A stretch of 60,885 nt of DNA. Source: Crocinitomicaceae bacterium (GTDB taxonomy: Bacteria > Bacteroidota > Bacteroidia > Flavobacteriales_D > Crocinitomicaceae). The stretch is taken from the NCBI GenBank assembly GCA_024643365.1, contig JAHENC010000008.1, positions 1 through 60,885 on the forward strand. The letters run 5' to 3'. The translations under genes were made by a program, and so were the position numbers. Positions 8,192 to 16,777 of the stretch are shown in pieces (position 1 is the stretch's first letter; the number at the start of each line of letters is the position of its first letter). The notes under the pieces are model-generated. The model had not been told where the DNA came from. It was given only the letters and a program-made list of their open reading frames with translations, and searched no databases.

Positions 8192-8734
8192 CTATTTCAT
8201 CCATTTTAAGTTTCTGGAGTAGAGATACACCCAGATTCCACCATAAAGAATATTTAAAACGATGACAAAGGTTGGAACATCGTTTGGTGCTGTGAAGAAA
8301 TAACTTTGAATGACATACAAAAAGCAGTAAACTATGTACAAATGGAATCCAAGTTTTTTACCAGTGAACATGAGGTAAACGGCAATGAGCGCAAAGATGG
8401 AAACCAACAAAATCAAGGAGTTATACATAGAAAAATTCGCATACATATTATCCGACATGATTTCCATTTTTGTCAAAACCTCTGACCAATAAGACATATC
8501 CACTTTTTCGCTTTGTGCTAATGTTTCTAATTGCTCTTGAGAGTTGGCGAATTGAAGTTTTGCAGCATCTAATTCGTCAGCACTAGGCTTTCCACTGATG
8601 GCACCAAAAAAGGATGTTAATACAGATAATCCAAGGTTGACAAAAGAAAGAATTGAAATTACCAACAAGAATTTGGGTCGTTTTTCTATCACTTGTCCTT
8701 CACTTACTTCATTTAATTCTTCCATTCGTTCCAA
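8192..8734 (-). CDS. Four-helix membrane protein, unknown function
   Basis: The 180-residue protein has a hydrophobic segment at about residues 22-44, a polar helical stretch at about 50-100, and three more hydrophobic segments at about 106-124, 127-147 and 153-172. This suggests four transmembrane helices with one extramembrane loop. No family was recognised. The ATG at 8734 overlaps the end of hutH by 22 bases; a second Met three codons later (8725) is an equally good start. It is the last gene of the apparent fabG-hemB-hutH operon. Its 3' end abuts the 8-bp repeat array. Confidence 0.7.
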   Translation of the reverse strand: MERMEELNEVSEGQVIEKRPKFLLVISILSFVNLGLSVLTSFFGAISGKPSADELDAAKLQFANSQEQLETLAQSEKVDMSYWSEVLTKMEIMSDNMYANFSMYNSLILLVSIFALIAVYLMFTGKKLGFHLYIVYCFLYVIQSYFFTAPNDVPTFVIVLNILYGGIWVYLYSRNLKWMK

Positions 8735-10212
8735 TTTTTTATGACAAAATTACGTGCAGCCTTCATGTCTTTCGATAAGTAACGATCTTCTGATAAGAAA
8801 GGAACTTCCACACGAAAAGCACTGTGTATTTTTTCGATTTGATCTGCACTTTTTAATGGACGTCTAAATTCTAGTCCTTGCGCAGCATGCATTAATTCAA
8901 TCCCTAATATTGTCTGACAATTTTGGATGACCCGGTAAAGTTTCGTCGCTGCGTTGGCGCCCATACTCACGTGATCTTCTTGTCCATTGCTTGAGTCAAT
9001 CGTATCAACAGATGCCGGTGTACATAATTGCTTGTTTTGACTCACAATCGAAGCACAGGTATATTGAGATATCATCATTCCAGAGTTCAAACCTGGATTC
9101 GCGACTAAAAACGCTGGCAATCCACGTGTTCCCGAGATGAGTTTATATACACGTCGCTCCGAAATACTTCCCATTTCAGCCATTGCGATCGCTAGAAAGT
9201 CCATGATTAACGCTAAAGGTTGACCGTGGAAATTTCCCGCCGAAACAACTTCATCCGTTTCAGGGAAAACCGTCGGATTATCCGTTACCGCATTCATTTC
9301 CCTCTCTACAATTTGCGCACAATGATCAATCGTATCTTTCGTCGCCCCATGAACTTGTGGCATACATCGGAATGAATATGGATCTTGAACGTGTTTCTTT
9401 TCTTGTGCAATAATCTCACTTGTGGACATCAGCTCTCGCATTGCTTCTGCTAATTGAATTTGTCCATGCTGATTACGAATCGCATTGACATTCGCTTGAA
9501 ACGGATTTAATCTTCCGTCATAAGCATCCAATGACATTCCAGCAACAAGAATCCATTTATTCCATAATTCTTGTGATTCTTTCACCGCGTAACTTGCATA
9601 AGCTGACATGAACTGTGTTCCGTTCAATAATGCCAATCCTTCTTTAGATTGAAGCACAATTGGTTTTAAGTCAAATTTCGCATTGATCTCCTCGCCAGAA
9701 TAGCGTTTACCTTGATAACTGACCTCTCCTTCGCCCAACAATGGCAAGCACAAATGAGCCAACGGAGCTAAATCCCCGGAAGCACCAAGACTACCTTGTT
9801 GATAGACAATTGGATAAATTCCCTCGTTATAGAAAAATAGTAAACGTTGAACTGTTTCTAGTTGAACCCCTGAATTTCCTTTAGACAAGCCAAGTACTTT
9901 AAGGATCAACATGCGTTTTACGATTTCTTCCGGCACTTCCTCCCCTGTTCCACACGCATGAGAAAGCACTAAATTTCGCTGTAAAGCTTCCAAATCATTC
10001 GATGAAATGGCTGTATCACACAAGGATCCAAATCCCGTATTGATTCCATAAATCAACTTGTCGGAATCCTGCATTTTTTGATCTAAATACGCTCGACAAG
10101 CAAGTACCGCCTCTTCCGCCTCTTTCGACAAGCTTAACTTTAAGTTATCATTTATAATTTTCTCGAATTCAATTAGTTCGATGTAATTTAAATGAATAGT
10201 ATATTCTGACAT
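8713..10212 (-). CDS. hutH: Histidine ammonia-lyase
   Basis: This enzyme deaminates L-histidine to urocanate in the cytoplasm. With the start at 10212 (MSEYTIHL) it has 499 residues, close to the family norm; a longer frame reaching 10254 would overlap hemB and is less likely. The Ala-Ser-Gly triad that forms the MIO cofactor is at about residues 144-146 in GSLGASGDLAPLAHL. The selectivity pair is Ser-His (LVLSHACGTGE, about residues 84-85), as in histidine rather than tyrosine or phenylalanine ammonia-lyases. It starts 7 bases after the hemB stop, so it belongs to the fabG-hemB-hutH operon. No other hut genes (hutU, hutI, hutG) are in the window. Confidence 0.95.
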   Translation of the reverse strand: MSEYTIHLNYIELIEFEKIINDNLKLSLSKEAEEAVLACRAYLDQKMQDSDKLIYGINTGFGSLCDTAISSNDLEALQRNLVLSHACGTGEEVPEEIVKRMLILKVLGLSKGNSGVQLETVQRLLFFYNEGIYPIVYQQGSLGASGDLAPLAHLCLPLLGEGEVSYQGKRYSGEEINAKFDLKPIVLQSKEGLALLNGTQFMSAYASYAVKESQELWNKWILVAGMSLDAYDGRLNPFQANVNAIRNQHGQIQLAEAMRELMSTSEIIAQEKKHVQDPYSFRCMPQVHGATKDTIDHCAQIVEREMNAVTDNPTVFPETDEVVSAGNFHGQPLALIMDFLAIAMAEMGSISERRVYKLISGTRGLPAFLVANPGLNSGMMISQYTCASIVSQNKQLCTPASVDTIDSSNGQEDHVSMGANAATKLYRVIQNCQTILGIELMHAAQGLEFRRPLKSADQIEKIHSAFRVEVPFLSEDRYLSKDMKAARNFVIKNWNEWKN

Positions 10213-10219
10213 AAGATTG

Positions 10220-11191
10220 TTATTTTCGAAGCATTTGTGCGAAATCTTTCGCAAAATACGTTAAGATTCCATCCGCACCGGCACGACGAATGCTTAAGAG
10301 CATTTCATACACAGCTAGGTCGTAATTCAACCAGCCATTTTGAGCGGCAGCGTGAACCATTGCACATTCCCCACTAACATTGTAAGCTGTGATTGGAATA
10401 GGAAATTGTTCTTTTAGCACATGAATGATGTCAAGGTAACATAATGCTGGTTTCACCATCAACATATCCGCACCTTCTTCGAAGTCTAATTGCGCCTCTA
10501 AAAGTGCTTCGCGTCGATTGGCTGGATTCATTTGGTAGGTTTTCTTGTCACCTGATTTTGGAGCGGAATTCAACGCATCACGAAAAGGACCATAAAACGC
10601 ACTGGCGTATTTCGCTGTATATGACATAATGCTTACATCCGTAAATCCTGCGCCATCAAGTGCTTCACGAATAACACCAACGCGGCCATCCATCATATCA
10701 GAAGGACCGATGATGTCTACACCCGCTTGCGCTTGTGCAACAGACATTTTAGCTAAAATCGGCAAGGTTTCATCGTTAACAATCTTTCCATCAACAACAA
10801 GTCCATCGTGTCCGTCCGAAGAATAAGGATCCATAGCTACGTCACTCATTACAACAGATTCCGGAAATCGCGCTTTGATTTGACGAATCGCCTCCAAATA
10901 GAAATTATCACTTGCGTAACTGTAACTTGCGACTTGATCTTTCAAGGATTCATCGACTGCGGGAAAAATGTCGAAGGTATGAATTCCTAGATTCATGCAT
11001 TCCTCGATTTCTGGCAAAAGTTTATCAATTGACCAGCGAAAGTTATTCGGTAAAGAAGTAACTTCCTCTTTGATGTTTTTTCCATCCTTCAAAAAGATGG
11101 GATAAATCAAGTTTTCGACACCTAATTTTGTTTCCTCCACCATATGGCGAATGGCACTACTTTTTCGGTTGCGTCTTGGACGAATATTCAT
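10220..11191 (-). CDS. hemB: Delta-aminolevulinic acid dehydratase (porphobilinogen synthase)
   Basis: It condenses two 5-aminolevulinate molecules to porphobilinogen in haem synthesis. The length of 323 residues is typical. The two active-site lysines are visible as K194 in YTAKYASAFYGPF and K247 in MLMVKPALCYLD, the latter forming the Schiff base. The metal site reads DVAMDPYSSDGHDG (about 117-130), with aspartates where zinc-type enzymes have cysteines, so it is the Asp-rich, non-zinc type. It lies 4 bases after fabG and 7 before hutH on the same strand, so co-transcription is likely. Confidence 0.96.
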   Translation of the reverse strand: MNIRPRRNRKSSAIRHMVEETKLGVENLIYPIFLKDGKNIKEEVTSLPNNFRWSIDKLLPEIEECMNLGIHTFDIFPAVDESLKDQVASYSYASDNFYLEAIRQIKARFPESVVMSDVAMDPYSSDGHDGLVVDGKIVNDETLPILAKMSVAQAQAGVDIIGPSDMMDGRVGVIREALDGAGFTDVSIMSYTAKYASAFYGPFRDALNSAPKSGDKKTYQMNPANRREALLEAQLDFEEGADMLMVKPALCYLDIIHVLKEQFPIPITAYNVSGECAMVHAAAQNGWLNYDLAVYEMLLSIRRAGADGILTYFAKDFAQMLRK

Positions 11192-11195
11192 AAGA

Positions 11196-11942
11196 TTACA
11201 TTAACATTCCACCACAAACGTGTAGTGTTTGACCGGTGATATAGGCAGACATATCAGAAGCAAGAAAAACTGTTGCATTCGCTACGTCAATTGGTTGTCC
11301 ACCGCGTTTCAACGGAATACCATTTCTCCAACCTTGTACCACCTCTGGATTCAAAGCATCTGTCATTTCTGTTTCAATGAATCCTGGTGCAATCGCATTA
11401 CAACGGATGTTACGAGAACCTAATTCAGCTGCAATGGATTTCGTGAATCCAATCAAACCTGCTTTTGAAGCTGCATAGTTTGCTTGTCCAGCGTTTCCTT
11501 TTACACCAACAACAGAAGACATATTGATAATGGATCCACTGCGTGCTTTCAACATTGGTTTTTGTACTGCTTTGGTTAAATTAAACGCTGATTTCAGGTT
11601 GGTATTAATGACTTCGTCCCATTGTTCTTCGGTCATACGCATCAACAAGGTATCACGTGTGATTCCAGCGTTATTAACTAATACATCCACTGTTCCGAAT
11701 TCAGCAACGACATCATCTACTAATTGTTGTGCTTGATCAAAATTAGAAGCATCCGAACGGAAACCTTTTGCTTTCCCACCGTTTGCTGTCAATTCAGCTT
11801 CTAAGGCACGCGCTTTTTCTTCTGACGACAAGTAAGTAAAGGCAACTGTTGCACCTTGACGAACACATTCTTCTGCAATTGCTTTCCCGATTCCACGAGA
11901 AGCACCTGTAATTAACACAATTTTATTAGCTAGTAATCCCAT
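11196..11942 (-). CDS. fabG: 3-oxoacyl-[acyl-carrier-protein] reductase
   Basis: An NADPH-dependent short-chain reductase that reduces 3-oxoacyl-ACP in fatty acid elongation. From the ATG at 11942 it has 248 residues, the usual FabG length; a TTG six codons upstream gives an unneeded extension. The cofactor motif TGASRGIG is at about residues 12-19 and NNAG at about 90-93. The catalytic Ser-Tyr-Lys set is S143, Y156 and K160 (NYAASKAG). The ending HVCGGMLM matches FabG well. It is the first gene of the operon leading to hemB and hutH, with a TAnnTTTG box 15 bases upstream. Confidence 0.92.
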   Translation of the reverse strand: MGLLANKIVLITGASRGIGKAIAEECVRQGATVAFTYLSSEEKARALEAELTANGGKAKGFRSDASNFDQAQQLVDDVVAEFGTVDVLVNNAGITRDTLLMRMTEEQWDEVINTNLKSAFNLTKAVQKPMLKARSGSIINMSSVVGVKGNAGQANYAASKAGLIGFTKSIAAELGSRNIRCNAIAPGFIETEMTDALNPEVVQGWRNGIPLKRGGQPIDVANATVFLASDMSAYITGQTLHVCGGMLM

Positions 11943-11957
11943 ATTATTTATTTTAAT

Positions 11958-11965
11958 CAAAGATA
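11958..11965 (-). promoter_or_regulatory. -7 promoter box (TATCTTTG) upstream of fabG
   Basis: TATCTTTG on the minus strand matches TAnnTTTG and ends 15 bases before the fabG ATG. No TTG lies at the usual 17-23 base spacing; the nearest is 11 bases away. It sits between the end of the glycosyltransferase gene and fabG. Confidence 0.45.
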
Positions 11966-11990
11966 TAAATTCCTCACAAACTGAATTCGC

Positions 11991-12737
11991 CTACTTCTGT
12001 TTGAATTCGCTTGCTGTATAAATTTTCCATTTTGCCAAACGGTATTTTAACGAAGTCCACAAAACACCGAGTCCATAAGTAGACGAGCGCGCAAAATTAA
12101 TCGATGACGCTTCTTCAAAATATTTCGTTGGACAAGTTACTTCGCCAATTTCATATCCAGCAAAGAAGATTTGTGCCAACATTTGATTATCGAAGACAAA
12201 ATCATCAGAGTTCGCTTCAATGTTGATTTTCGTGAAAATCTCTTTTGAAAATGCTCTGTAACCAGAATGATACTCGGATAACTTCTGGGACATCAAAATG
12301 TTTTGAAATAAGGTCAGAAAACGGTTCGCAACATATTTATACATCGGCATACCACCCTTCAAGGCACCTTTTCCTAAAATTCTAGAACCAAGCACAACCG
12401 GATAAACATCGTAGGCGATGATTCCTGAAATTGCATGAATTAATTTAGGCGTGTATTGATAATCCGGATGGAGCATGATAATAATGTCCGCCCCTAAACT
12501 TAAGGCTTTATCGTAACAAGACTTTTGATTACCACCGTAACCGCGATTTTTCTCGTGTCGAACAATGTGCTTGATACCTAGTTTACGACCGACATCGCTT
12601 GTGTTATCCTTACTAGCATCGTCGACTAATACAACTTCATCCACAATATCAAAAGGGATTTCAGCATACGTCATTTCGAGTGTTTCAGCCGCATTGTATG
12701 CCGGCAGAACGATACAGATTTTCTTTCCGTTTAACAT
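11991..12737 (-). CDS. Family 2 glycosyltransferase (dolichol-phosphate mannosyltransferase-like)
   Basis: A 248-residue GT-A-type glycosyltransferase with no membrane segment, similar in layout to DPM1-like enzymes that load a sugar onto a lipid phosphate. The nucleotide-sugar site begins CIVLPAYNAAETL and continues VVLVDDASKDNT (about 36-45), then NRGYGGNQKSC. The usual DxD-type motif reads HPDYQ (residues 90-94). The acceptor substrate cannot be told from sequence. The ATG at 12737 lies only 4 bases after a TAACTTTG box on its own strand, and the gene is divergent from rarA. Confidence 0.85.
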   Translation of the reverse strand: MLNGKKICIVLPAYNAAETLEMTYAEIPFDIVDEVVLVDDASKDNTSDVGRKLGIKHIVRHEKNRGYGGNQKSCYDKALSLGADIIIMLHPDYQYTPKLIHAISGIIAYDVYPVVLGSRILGKGALKGGMPMYKYVANRFLTLFQNILMSQKLSEYHSGYRAFSKEIFTKINIEANSDDFVFDNQMLAQIFFAGYEIGEVTCPTKYFEEASSINFARSSTYGLGVLWTSLKYRLAKWKIYTASEFKQK

Positions 12738-12741
12738 GAAA

Positions 12742-12749
12742 CAAAGTTA
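12742..12749 (-). promoter_or_regulatory. -7 promoter box (TAACTTTG) abutting the glycosyltransferase start
   Basis: TAACTTTG on the minus strand is followed by only four bases (TTTC) and then the ATG. If transcription starts at the usual few bases after the box, the message would be leaderless or nearly so. No matching -33 TTG was found. Confidence 0.5.
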
Positions 12750-12827
12750 AGCGATTTGTTTCATAGTTTACTTGTTCAGAAGGAGTTTCTTTGACAGCAA
12801 AGCTTAGAATATTTGACAAGAATACCG

Positions 12828-12835
12828 TAACTTTG
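12828..12835 (+). promoter_or_regulatory. -7 promoter box (TAACTTTG) abutting the rarA start
   Basis: TAACTTTG is followed by one base and then three consecutive ATG codons (12837, 12840, 12843). A start site 5-8 bases after the box would fall on the second or third ATG, suggesting leaderless translation. The -33 element is not evident. Confidence 0.5.
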
Positions 12836-12836
12836 A

Positions 12837-14117
12837 ATGATGATGAATGCTCCACTTGCCGAACGTATGCGACCAACAACACTAGATGAATACATCGGGC
12901 AAGCGCATTTATTGGCGGAAGGTGCTGCGTTGAGACGTGCATTAGACGCTGGAGTAATTCCTTCCATGATTTTCTGGGGTCCTCCAGGAGTTGGGAAAAC
13001 AACTTTGGCTCAATTAATCGCCAAACACTTAGACCGACCCATTCATACACTTTCAGCTATTTCATCTGGTGTGAAAGATGTGCGCGAAGTCATCAATCGC
13101 GTAGAAAACGGTGGAATGTTTCAAGCGAAAGGAACCATTTTGTTCATCGATGAGATTCACCGATTTAGCAAAGCACAACAGGATTCTCTACTCGGAGCCG
13201 TTGAGAAAGGAACCATTACACTTATAGGCGCAACTACAGAAAATCCATCTTTTGAGGTCATTTCTGCCTTGTTATCGCGTTGCCAAACATATGTGCTAAA
13301 AGAACACACCAAAGAAGATTTGCTTCATCTACTTGATCGTGCCATCAATCAGGATTCGGTTTTAAATAAGAAAAAAATTACGCTGACCGAAACCAATAGT
13401 TTATTAGCTATTTCAGGAGGTGACGCACGAAAACTATTAAATGTATTCGAGATCATCATTGGTACTTTTCAAGGTCAAACAGAGATTGAAATCACCGATG
13501 AAATCGTCCTTCAAAACGCTCAACAAAGTCTTTCCCGTTACGACAAGGACGGAGAACAACATTACGATATTATTTCTGCATTCATAAAATCCATTCGTGG
13601 AAGTGACCCCAACGCAGCGATATATTGGCTAGCACGCATGGTAGAAGGCGGCGAAGATCCAAAATTCATCGCGAGAAGATTATTAATCTCCGCAACGGAG
13701 GACATTGGTTTAGCCAATCCAAATGCCTTATTGCTAGCAAATGCATGCTTTCAAGCTGTTGAAAGTGTGGGTTGGCCGGAATCGAGAATCATTTTAGCAG
13801 AATGCACCATTTATCTGGCCTCTTCACCAAAAGGAAACGCCGGATACATGGCCATCAATAAAGCACAACAATTAGTTCAACAAACGGGAAATTTAGACAT
13901 TCCTCTCCCCTTGCGCAATGCTCCAACTGCTTTAATGAAACAACTAGGCTACGGCGAAAACTACTTGTACAGTCACGACTTCCCCGGGAATTTCGCTGAA
14001 CAAGAGTTTTTACCAAATGAAATAGCCGGAACCAATTTCTTTCAAGCTGGAAGTAGTTCAAAGGAACAGGAAATCGCACAGACAATTTCCAATTTATGGA
14101 AGGATAAATACAAATAA
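12837..14117 (+). CDS. rarA: Replication-associated recombination protein A (AAA+ ATPase)
   Basis: RarA/MgsA is an AAA+ ATPase related to clamp-loader subunits that acts at stalled replication forks. The 426 residues are typical of the family. Visible motifs are PTTLDEYIGQAHLL at the N-terminus, Walker A GPPGVGKTT (48-56), Walker B ILFIDEIHRF (101-110), the sensor region IGATTENPSFEV, and a C-terminal tetramerisation region with EDIGLANPNA. Three consecutive ATGs make the exact start uncertain by two codons. Its stop overlaps the start of the acyltransferase gene (TAATG). Confidence 0.95.
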   Translation: MMMNAPLAERMRPTTLDEYIGQAHLLAEGAALRRALDAGVIPSMIFWGPPGVGKTTLAQLIAKHLDRPIHTLSAISSGVKDVREVINRVENGGMFQAKGTILFIDEIHRFSKAQQDSLLGAVEKGTITLIGATTENPSFEVISALLSRCQTYVLKEHTKEDLLHLLDRAINQDSVLNKKKITLTETNSLLAISGGDARKLLNVFEIIIGTFQGQTEIEITDEIVLQNAQQSLSRYDKDGEQHYDIISAFIKSIRGSDPNAAIYWLARMVEGGEDPKFIARRLLISATEDIGLANPNALLLANACFQAVESVGWPESRIILAECTIYLASSPKGNAGYMAINKAQQLVQQTGNLDIPLPLRNAPTALMKQLGYGENYLYSHDFPGNFAEQEFLPNEIAGTNFFQAGSSSKEQEIAQTISNLWKDKYK

Positions 14118-15031
14118 TGATGTCAGCCATTCTGTATTATTGCGTGGTTTATCCACTATCACTCCTACCCTTGTGGATTCTTTATCGCCTCAGCGATGTA
14201 TTATTTCTACTATTTATTAGCATCATTCCATACCGTAAGAAAGTCGTTCAAGGGAATATCCAAAAGTCTTTTTCAGACCTAAGCGAAAAAGACCAAGCAG
14301 TTATGGTTAGAGGATTCTACCGACATTTTTCCGACTTACTGATTGAAAGCATCAAGAATCTGAGTATTTCAAAAGCGGAGCTACTTCGAAGAATGCAAGT
14401 CATCAATCCAGAAGTCTTGAAGACCATAGAGAAAAACGGAAAATCCGTGCTATTCGTTTCCGGACACTTCAATAATTGGGAATGGTTTATTACATCACAG
14501 GCAATGTTAGTTCCATTTGAATCTTATGGGATTGGCATGCCGCTAAGTAATGGATTTTGGGATAAAAAACTCACGGAAAGACGCCAGCGTTTTGGTTTGA
14601 ACGTTGTAAACGCAAAGAACTACAAGGAACTGTTTTTGCAAAATAAACCAGTTTCCGTACTCGTATTAAGTGATCAAGCTCCAGCTGACGGACGAAAAAG
14701 TTATTGGATGGACTTCCTTCATCAACCGAGCCCAGTCCTTTTTGGCGTTGAACAAATGGCCAACGAATTTGATTTGACTGTTGTATATTTTACCATGAAG
14801 AAAATCAAACGCGGACAGTATTCCGTGGAATTCAACATCTTGACCGAAGAACCAAAAGGACTTCCCTACGGCGCACTAACGGAAAAACATGTGCAATTGT
14901 TAGAAGAAAGCATCATTGAACAACCATGTAACTGGTTATGGTCCCACAAACGATGGAAAAGAGAAATACCCGCTGACTTGGAAAGTTTGAAAGCTGCTCA
15001 AAAGTCCAAATTTGAAGAAAAATACCGCTAG
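14117..15031 (+). CDS. LpxL/HtrB-like lipid A acyltransferase
   Basis: The 304-residue protein fits the lysophospholipid/lauroyl acyltransferase family that adds secondary acyl chains to lipid A at the inner membrane. It has an N-terminal hydrophobic anchor (about 10-37) and the catalytic HX4E motif SGHFNNWEW, with H117 and E122. SDQAPAD and WLWSHKRWK are further family features. The start overlaps the rarA stop by one base, so the two are probably co-transcribed, and the next gene begins 6 bases after its stop. Which acyl donor or acceptor it uses is not visible. Confidence 0.9.
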   Translation: MMSAILYYCVVYPLSLLPLWILYRLSDVLFLLFISIIPYRKKVVQGNIQKSFSDLSEKDQAVMVRGFYRHFSDLLIESIKNLSISKAELLRRMQVINPEVLKTIEKNGKSVLFVSGHFNNWEWFITSQAMLVPFESYGIGMPLSNGFWDKKLTERRQRFGLNVVNAKNYKELFLQNKPVSVLVLSDQAPADGRKSYWMDFLHQPSPVLFGVEQMANEFDLTVVYFTMKKIKRGQYSVEFNILTEEPKGLPYGALTEKHVQLLEESIIEQPCNWLWSHKRWKREIPADLESLKAAQKSKFEEKYR

Positions 15032-15037
15032 TCAACA

Positions 15038-16033
15038 ATGAAAATCCTTATTACGCTCATCTTAGTGATCTGTTTTTCGCGTCCACCAAAATTTGAGGTA
15101 CTCACCTATTCCAATGCGAACGTTCATGCACGAAGCATTCAGAACTTTTCGAAAAATGAAATTCTTCTAGGAACAAATGAGGGGAAATACGTTTTGGTTT
15201 CAAAGAACCTGAAGAAACCAGTTTCCATGTACCTTCCTTCAACGCGACACCTCATCAAGGAAATTCGTGATGCGGATAAAAATGAACACTACTTGTTTTT
15301 CATGCAGAGCAACGATGAATCCCATGTCCTTCGCGAAAAATGGGACGGAAAAGAAGATAGCTTATTGAACTTTTCACATCATGGTAAACCTGTTTTTTTG
15401 GATGGAATTGCGCTGGAAGACAGCATTGGATTTCTTATTGGCGACCCAGTGGATGGCGACTTTGCTTTATTTCGAACACAGAACTTCGGAGAATCTTGGG
15501 AAACCTGTCCCGGAAAGGTATTTAGTCAAGCAAACGAAGCAGCTTATGCAGCAAGCGGCACCACGAATCACCTCATCGATGGAGATTTTGTGTTTATTAG
15601 TGGCGGTGAAACTTCACGCTTTATTTGGAGTTCCGATTTAGGGGAAAAGTGGACATCAACAAAGATTCCATTTGAGTCCTGTAAAACATGCGGAGCCTAT
15701 TCACTCGCGTTTAAAAATCGCAAAGAAATGGTTACAATTGGGGGTGATTATACCAGACCGAATGAATCTGCTAACACCTGCTATTATTCAATCGATGGCG
15801 GATTAAATTGGTCAGCAGCCAAGAATCCACCATCAGGTTATCGTTCTTGCGTGATTTTTGCAAACGACGTATATTATGCTTGTGGAACAAACGGAATCGA
15901 TTACTCCAAGGATAATGGTCAAAACTGGATCAATCTTTCCACTGAAAATGGATTATCAATGTGTACCGATAAAAGGCACTTATATATTTCCTGTCCCAAA
16001 GGAAAAGTTCTCAAAATGAAATTGATCAAATAA
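15038..16033 (+). CDS. Asp-box (BNR/Ycf48-like) beta-propeller protein
   Basis: This 331-residue protein starts with a short hydrophobic leader (about 1-15) that ends near a Cys but lacks a good lipobox. It contains four Asp-box-like motifs: TQNFGESWE, SSDLGEKWT, SIDGGLNWS and SKDNGQNWI. These are typical of sialidase-fold and Ycf48-type beta-propellers. No catalytic sialidase residues were recognised, so an enzymatic role is not claimed. It follows the acyltransferase by 6 bases and ends the rarA operon, before a hairpin terminator shared with the convergent yajC operon. Confidence 0.8.
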   Translation: MKILITLILVICFSRPPKFEVLTYSNANVHARSIQNFSKNEILLGTNEGKYVLVSKNLKKPVSMYLPSTRHLIKEIRDADKNEHYLFFMQSNDESHVLREKWDGKEDSLLNFSHHGKPVFLDGIALEDSIGFLIGDPVDGDFALFRTQNFGESWETCPGKVFSQANEAAYAASGTTNHLIDGDFVFISGGETSRFIWSSDLGEKWTSTKIPFESCKTCGAYSLAFKNRKEMVTIGGDYTRPNESANTCYYSIDGGLNWSAAKNPPSGYRSCVIFANDVYYACGTNGIDYSKDNGQNWINLSTENGLSMCTDKRHLYISCPKGKVLKMKLIK

Positions 16034-16035
16034 AA

Positions 16036-16059
16036 AAAGGAGGACAAACGCCCTCCTTT
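16036..16059. terminator. Bidirectional intrinsic terminator between the propeller gene and yajC
   Basis: A perfect 8-bp stem AAAGGAGG/CCTCCTTT encloses an 8-base loop, with A-rich and T-rich flanks. It lies between two convergent genes and can serve both strands. Confidence 0.85.
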
Positions 16060-16079
16060 CCAAAATTTCCAAGTTTAAA

Positions 16080-16361
16080 TTATTTCGCTTGAAGTGTATC
16101 TTCCATTGCTTGAGATACAGCAGATTTTTCCAAACGTAATTTCGTTCCTTCTGATTGAACCAAAACAGTTGAGTCAGAAACTTCAAGGATTTTCCCGTGG
16201 ATTCCACCGATTGAAACGATTTTATCTCCAACTTTCAATCCTTCACGGAATTTTTTCAATTCCTTTTGTTTTTTCATTTGTGGTCTGATCATGAAAAAAT
16301 AGAATACCAAGACCATTAGTCCAAGCATCAATATACTTTGCATTCCTTGTCCGCCTCCCAT
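16080..16361 (-). CDS. yajC: Sec translocon accessory subunit YajC
   Basis: A 93-residue single-span inner-membrane protein that associates with the SecDF part of the Sec system. A hydrophobic segment (about residues 7-23) is followed by the family signature FFMIRPQMKKQKEL and the cytoplasmic KVGDKIVSIGGIHGKILEV domain. The glycine-rich start MGGGQGMQS is a variable N-terminus. It is the last gene of ldh-nusB-DUF1573-yajC and ends just before the shared terminator. Confidence 0.95.
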   Translation of the reverse strand: MGGGQGMQSILMLGLMVLVFYFFMIRPQMKKQKELKKFREGLKVGDKIVSIGGIHGKILEVSDSTVLVQSEGTKLRLEKSAVSQAMEDTLQAK

Positions 16362-16380
16362 AATTTTTGTTTTTTATTTA

Positions 16381-16767
16381 TTAACGTATTTTACCTTTTA
16401 TCTCCAAAACGGTTACGGATGGTTCCGTATTCGCCATCACCGTAATCATTTTTTGGATTTTTTTCGAACTCAAGTTATCTGTTTTCACTTGAGCAATAAT
16501 TTCACTTGATTCCCCTGGTTGGATTGGATCTTCCGGCTCTTCAGCAACTGTGCATGAACAAGACGGAGTTACATCACCAATCACAAGTGGATACTCACCG
16601 GTGTTCGTTACCTTAAACTTTGCATTGATCACTTCACCCTTCACTACCGTTCCTGCATCGAAAACGGTTTGGACATCCATGGTTGTTTTTTGTCCAACTT
16701 GTAAGGTTTCATTGTCACCACAAGAGAACAAAAATCCAATTCCGATAAATAAAACAATCTTTTTCAT
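16381..16767 (-). CDS. DUF1573 lipoprotein
   Basis: The 128-residue protein has a lipoprotein signal peptide with the lipobox LFSC, the lipidated residue being C16. The mature part is one DUF1573 immunoglobulin-like domain (about 35-128), with FDAGTVVKGEV, FKVTNTGEYPLVI and the cysteine motif SCSCTVAEEP. Such domains are common in Bacteroidota but have no settled function. It sits 10 bases after nusB and 19 before yajC, an arrangement I recall as conserved in the phylum. It is probably anchored in the outer membrane facing the periplasm. Confidence 0.9.
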   Translation of the reverse strand: MKKIVLFIGIGFLFSCGDNETLQVGQKTTMDVQTVFDAGTVVKGEVINAKFKVTNTGEYPLVIGDVTPSCSCTVAEEPEDPIQPGESSEIIAQVKTDNLSSKKIQKMITVMANTEPSVTVLEIKGKIR

Positions 16768-16777
16768 GTGTTCGTTG

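Noticed and set aside
8713..10212. Tyrosine or phenylalanine ammonia-lyase for a flexirubin-type pigment
   Set aside because: The selectivity pair is Ser-His rather than His-Leu, and there are no aryl polyene genes in the window apart from a housekeeping fabG.
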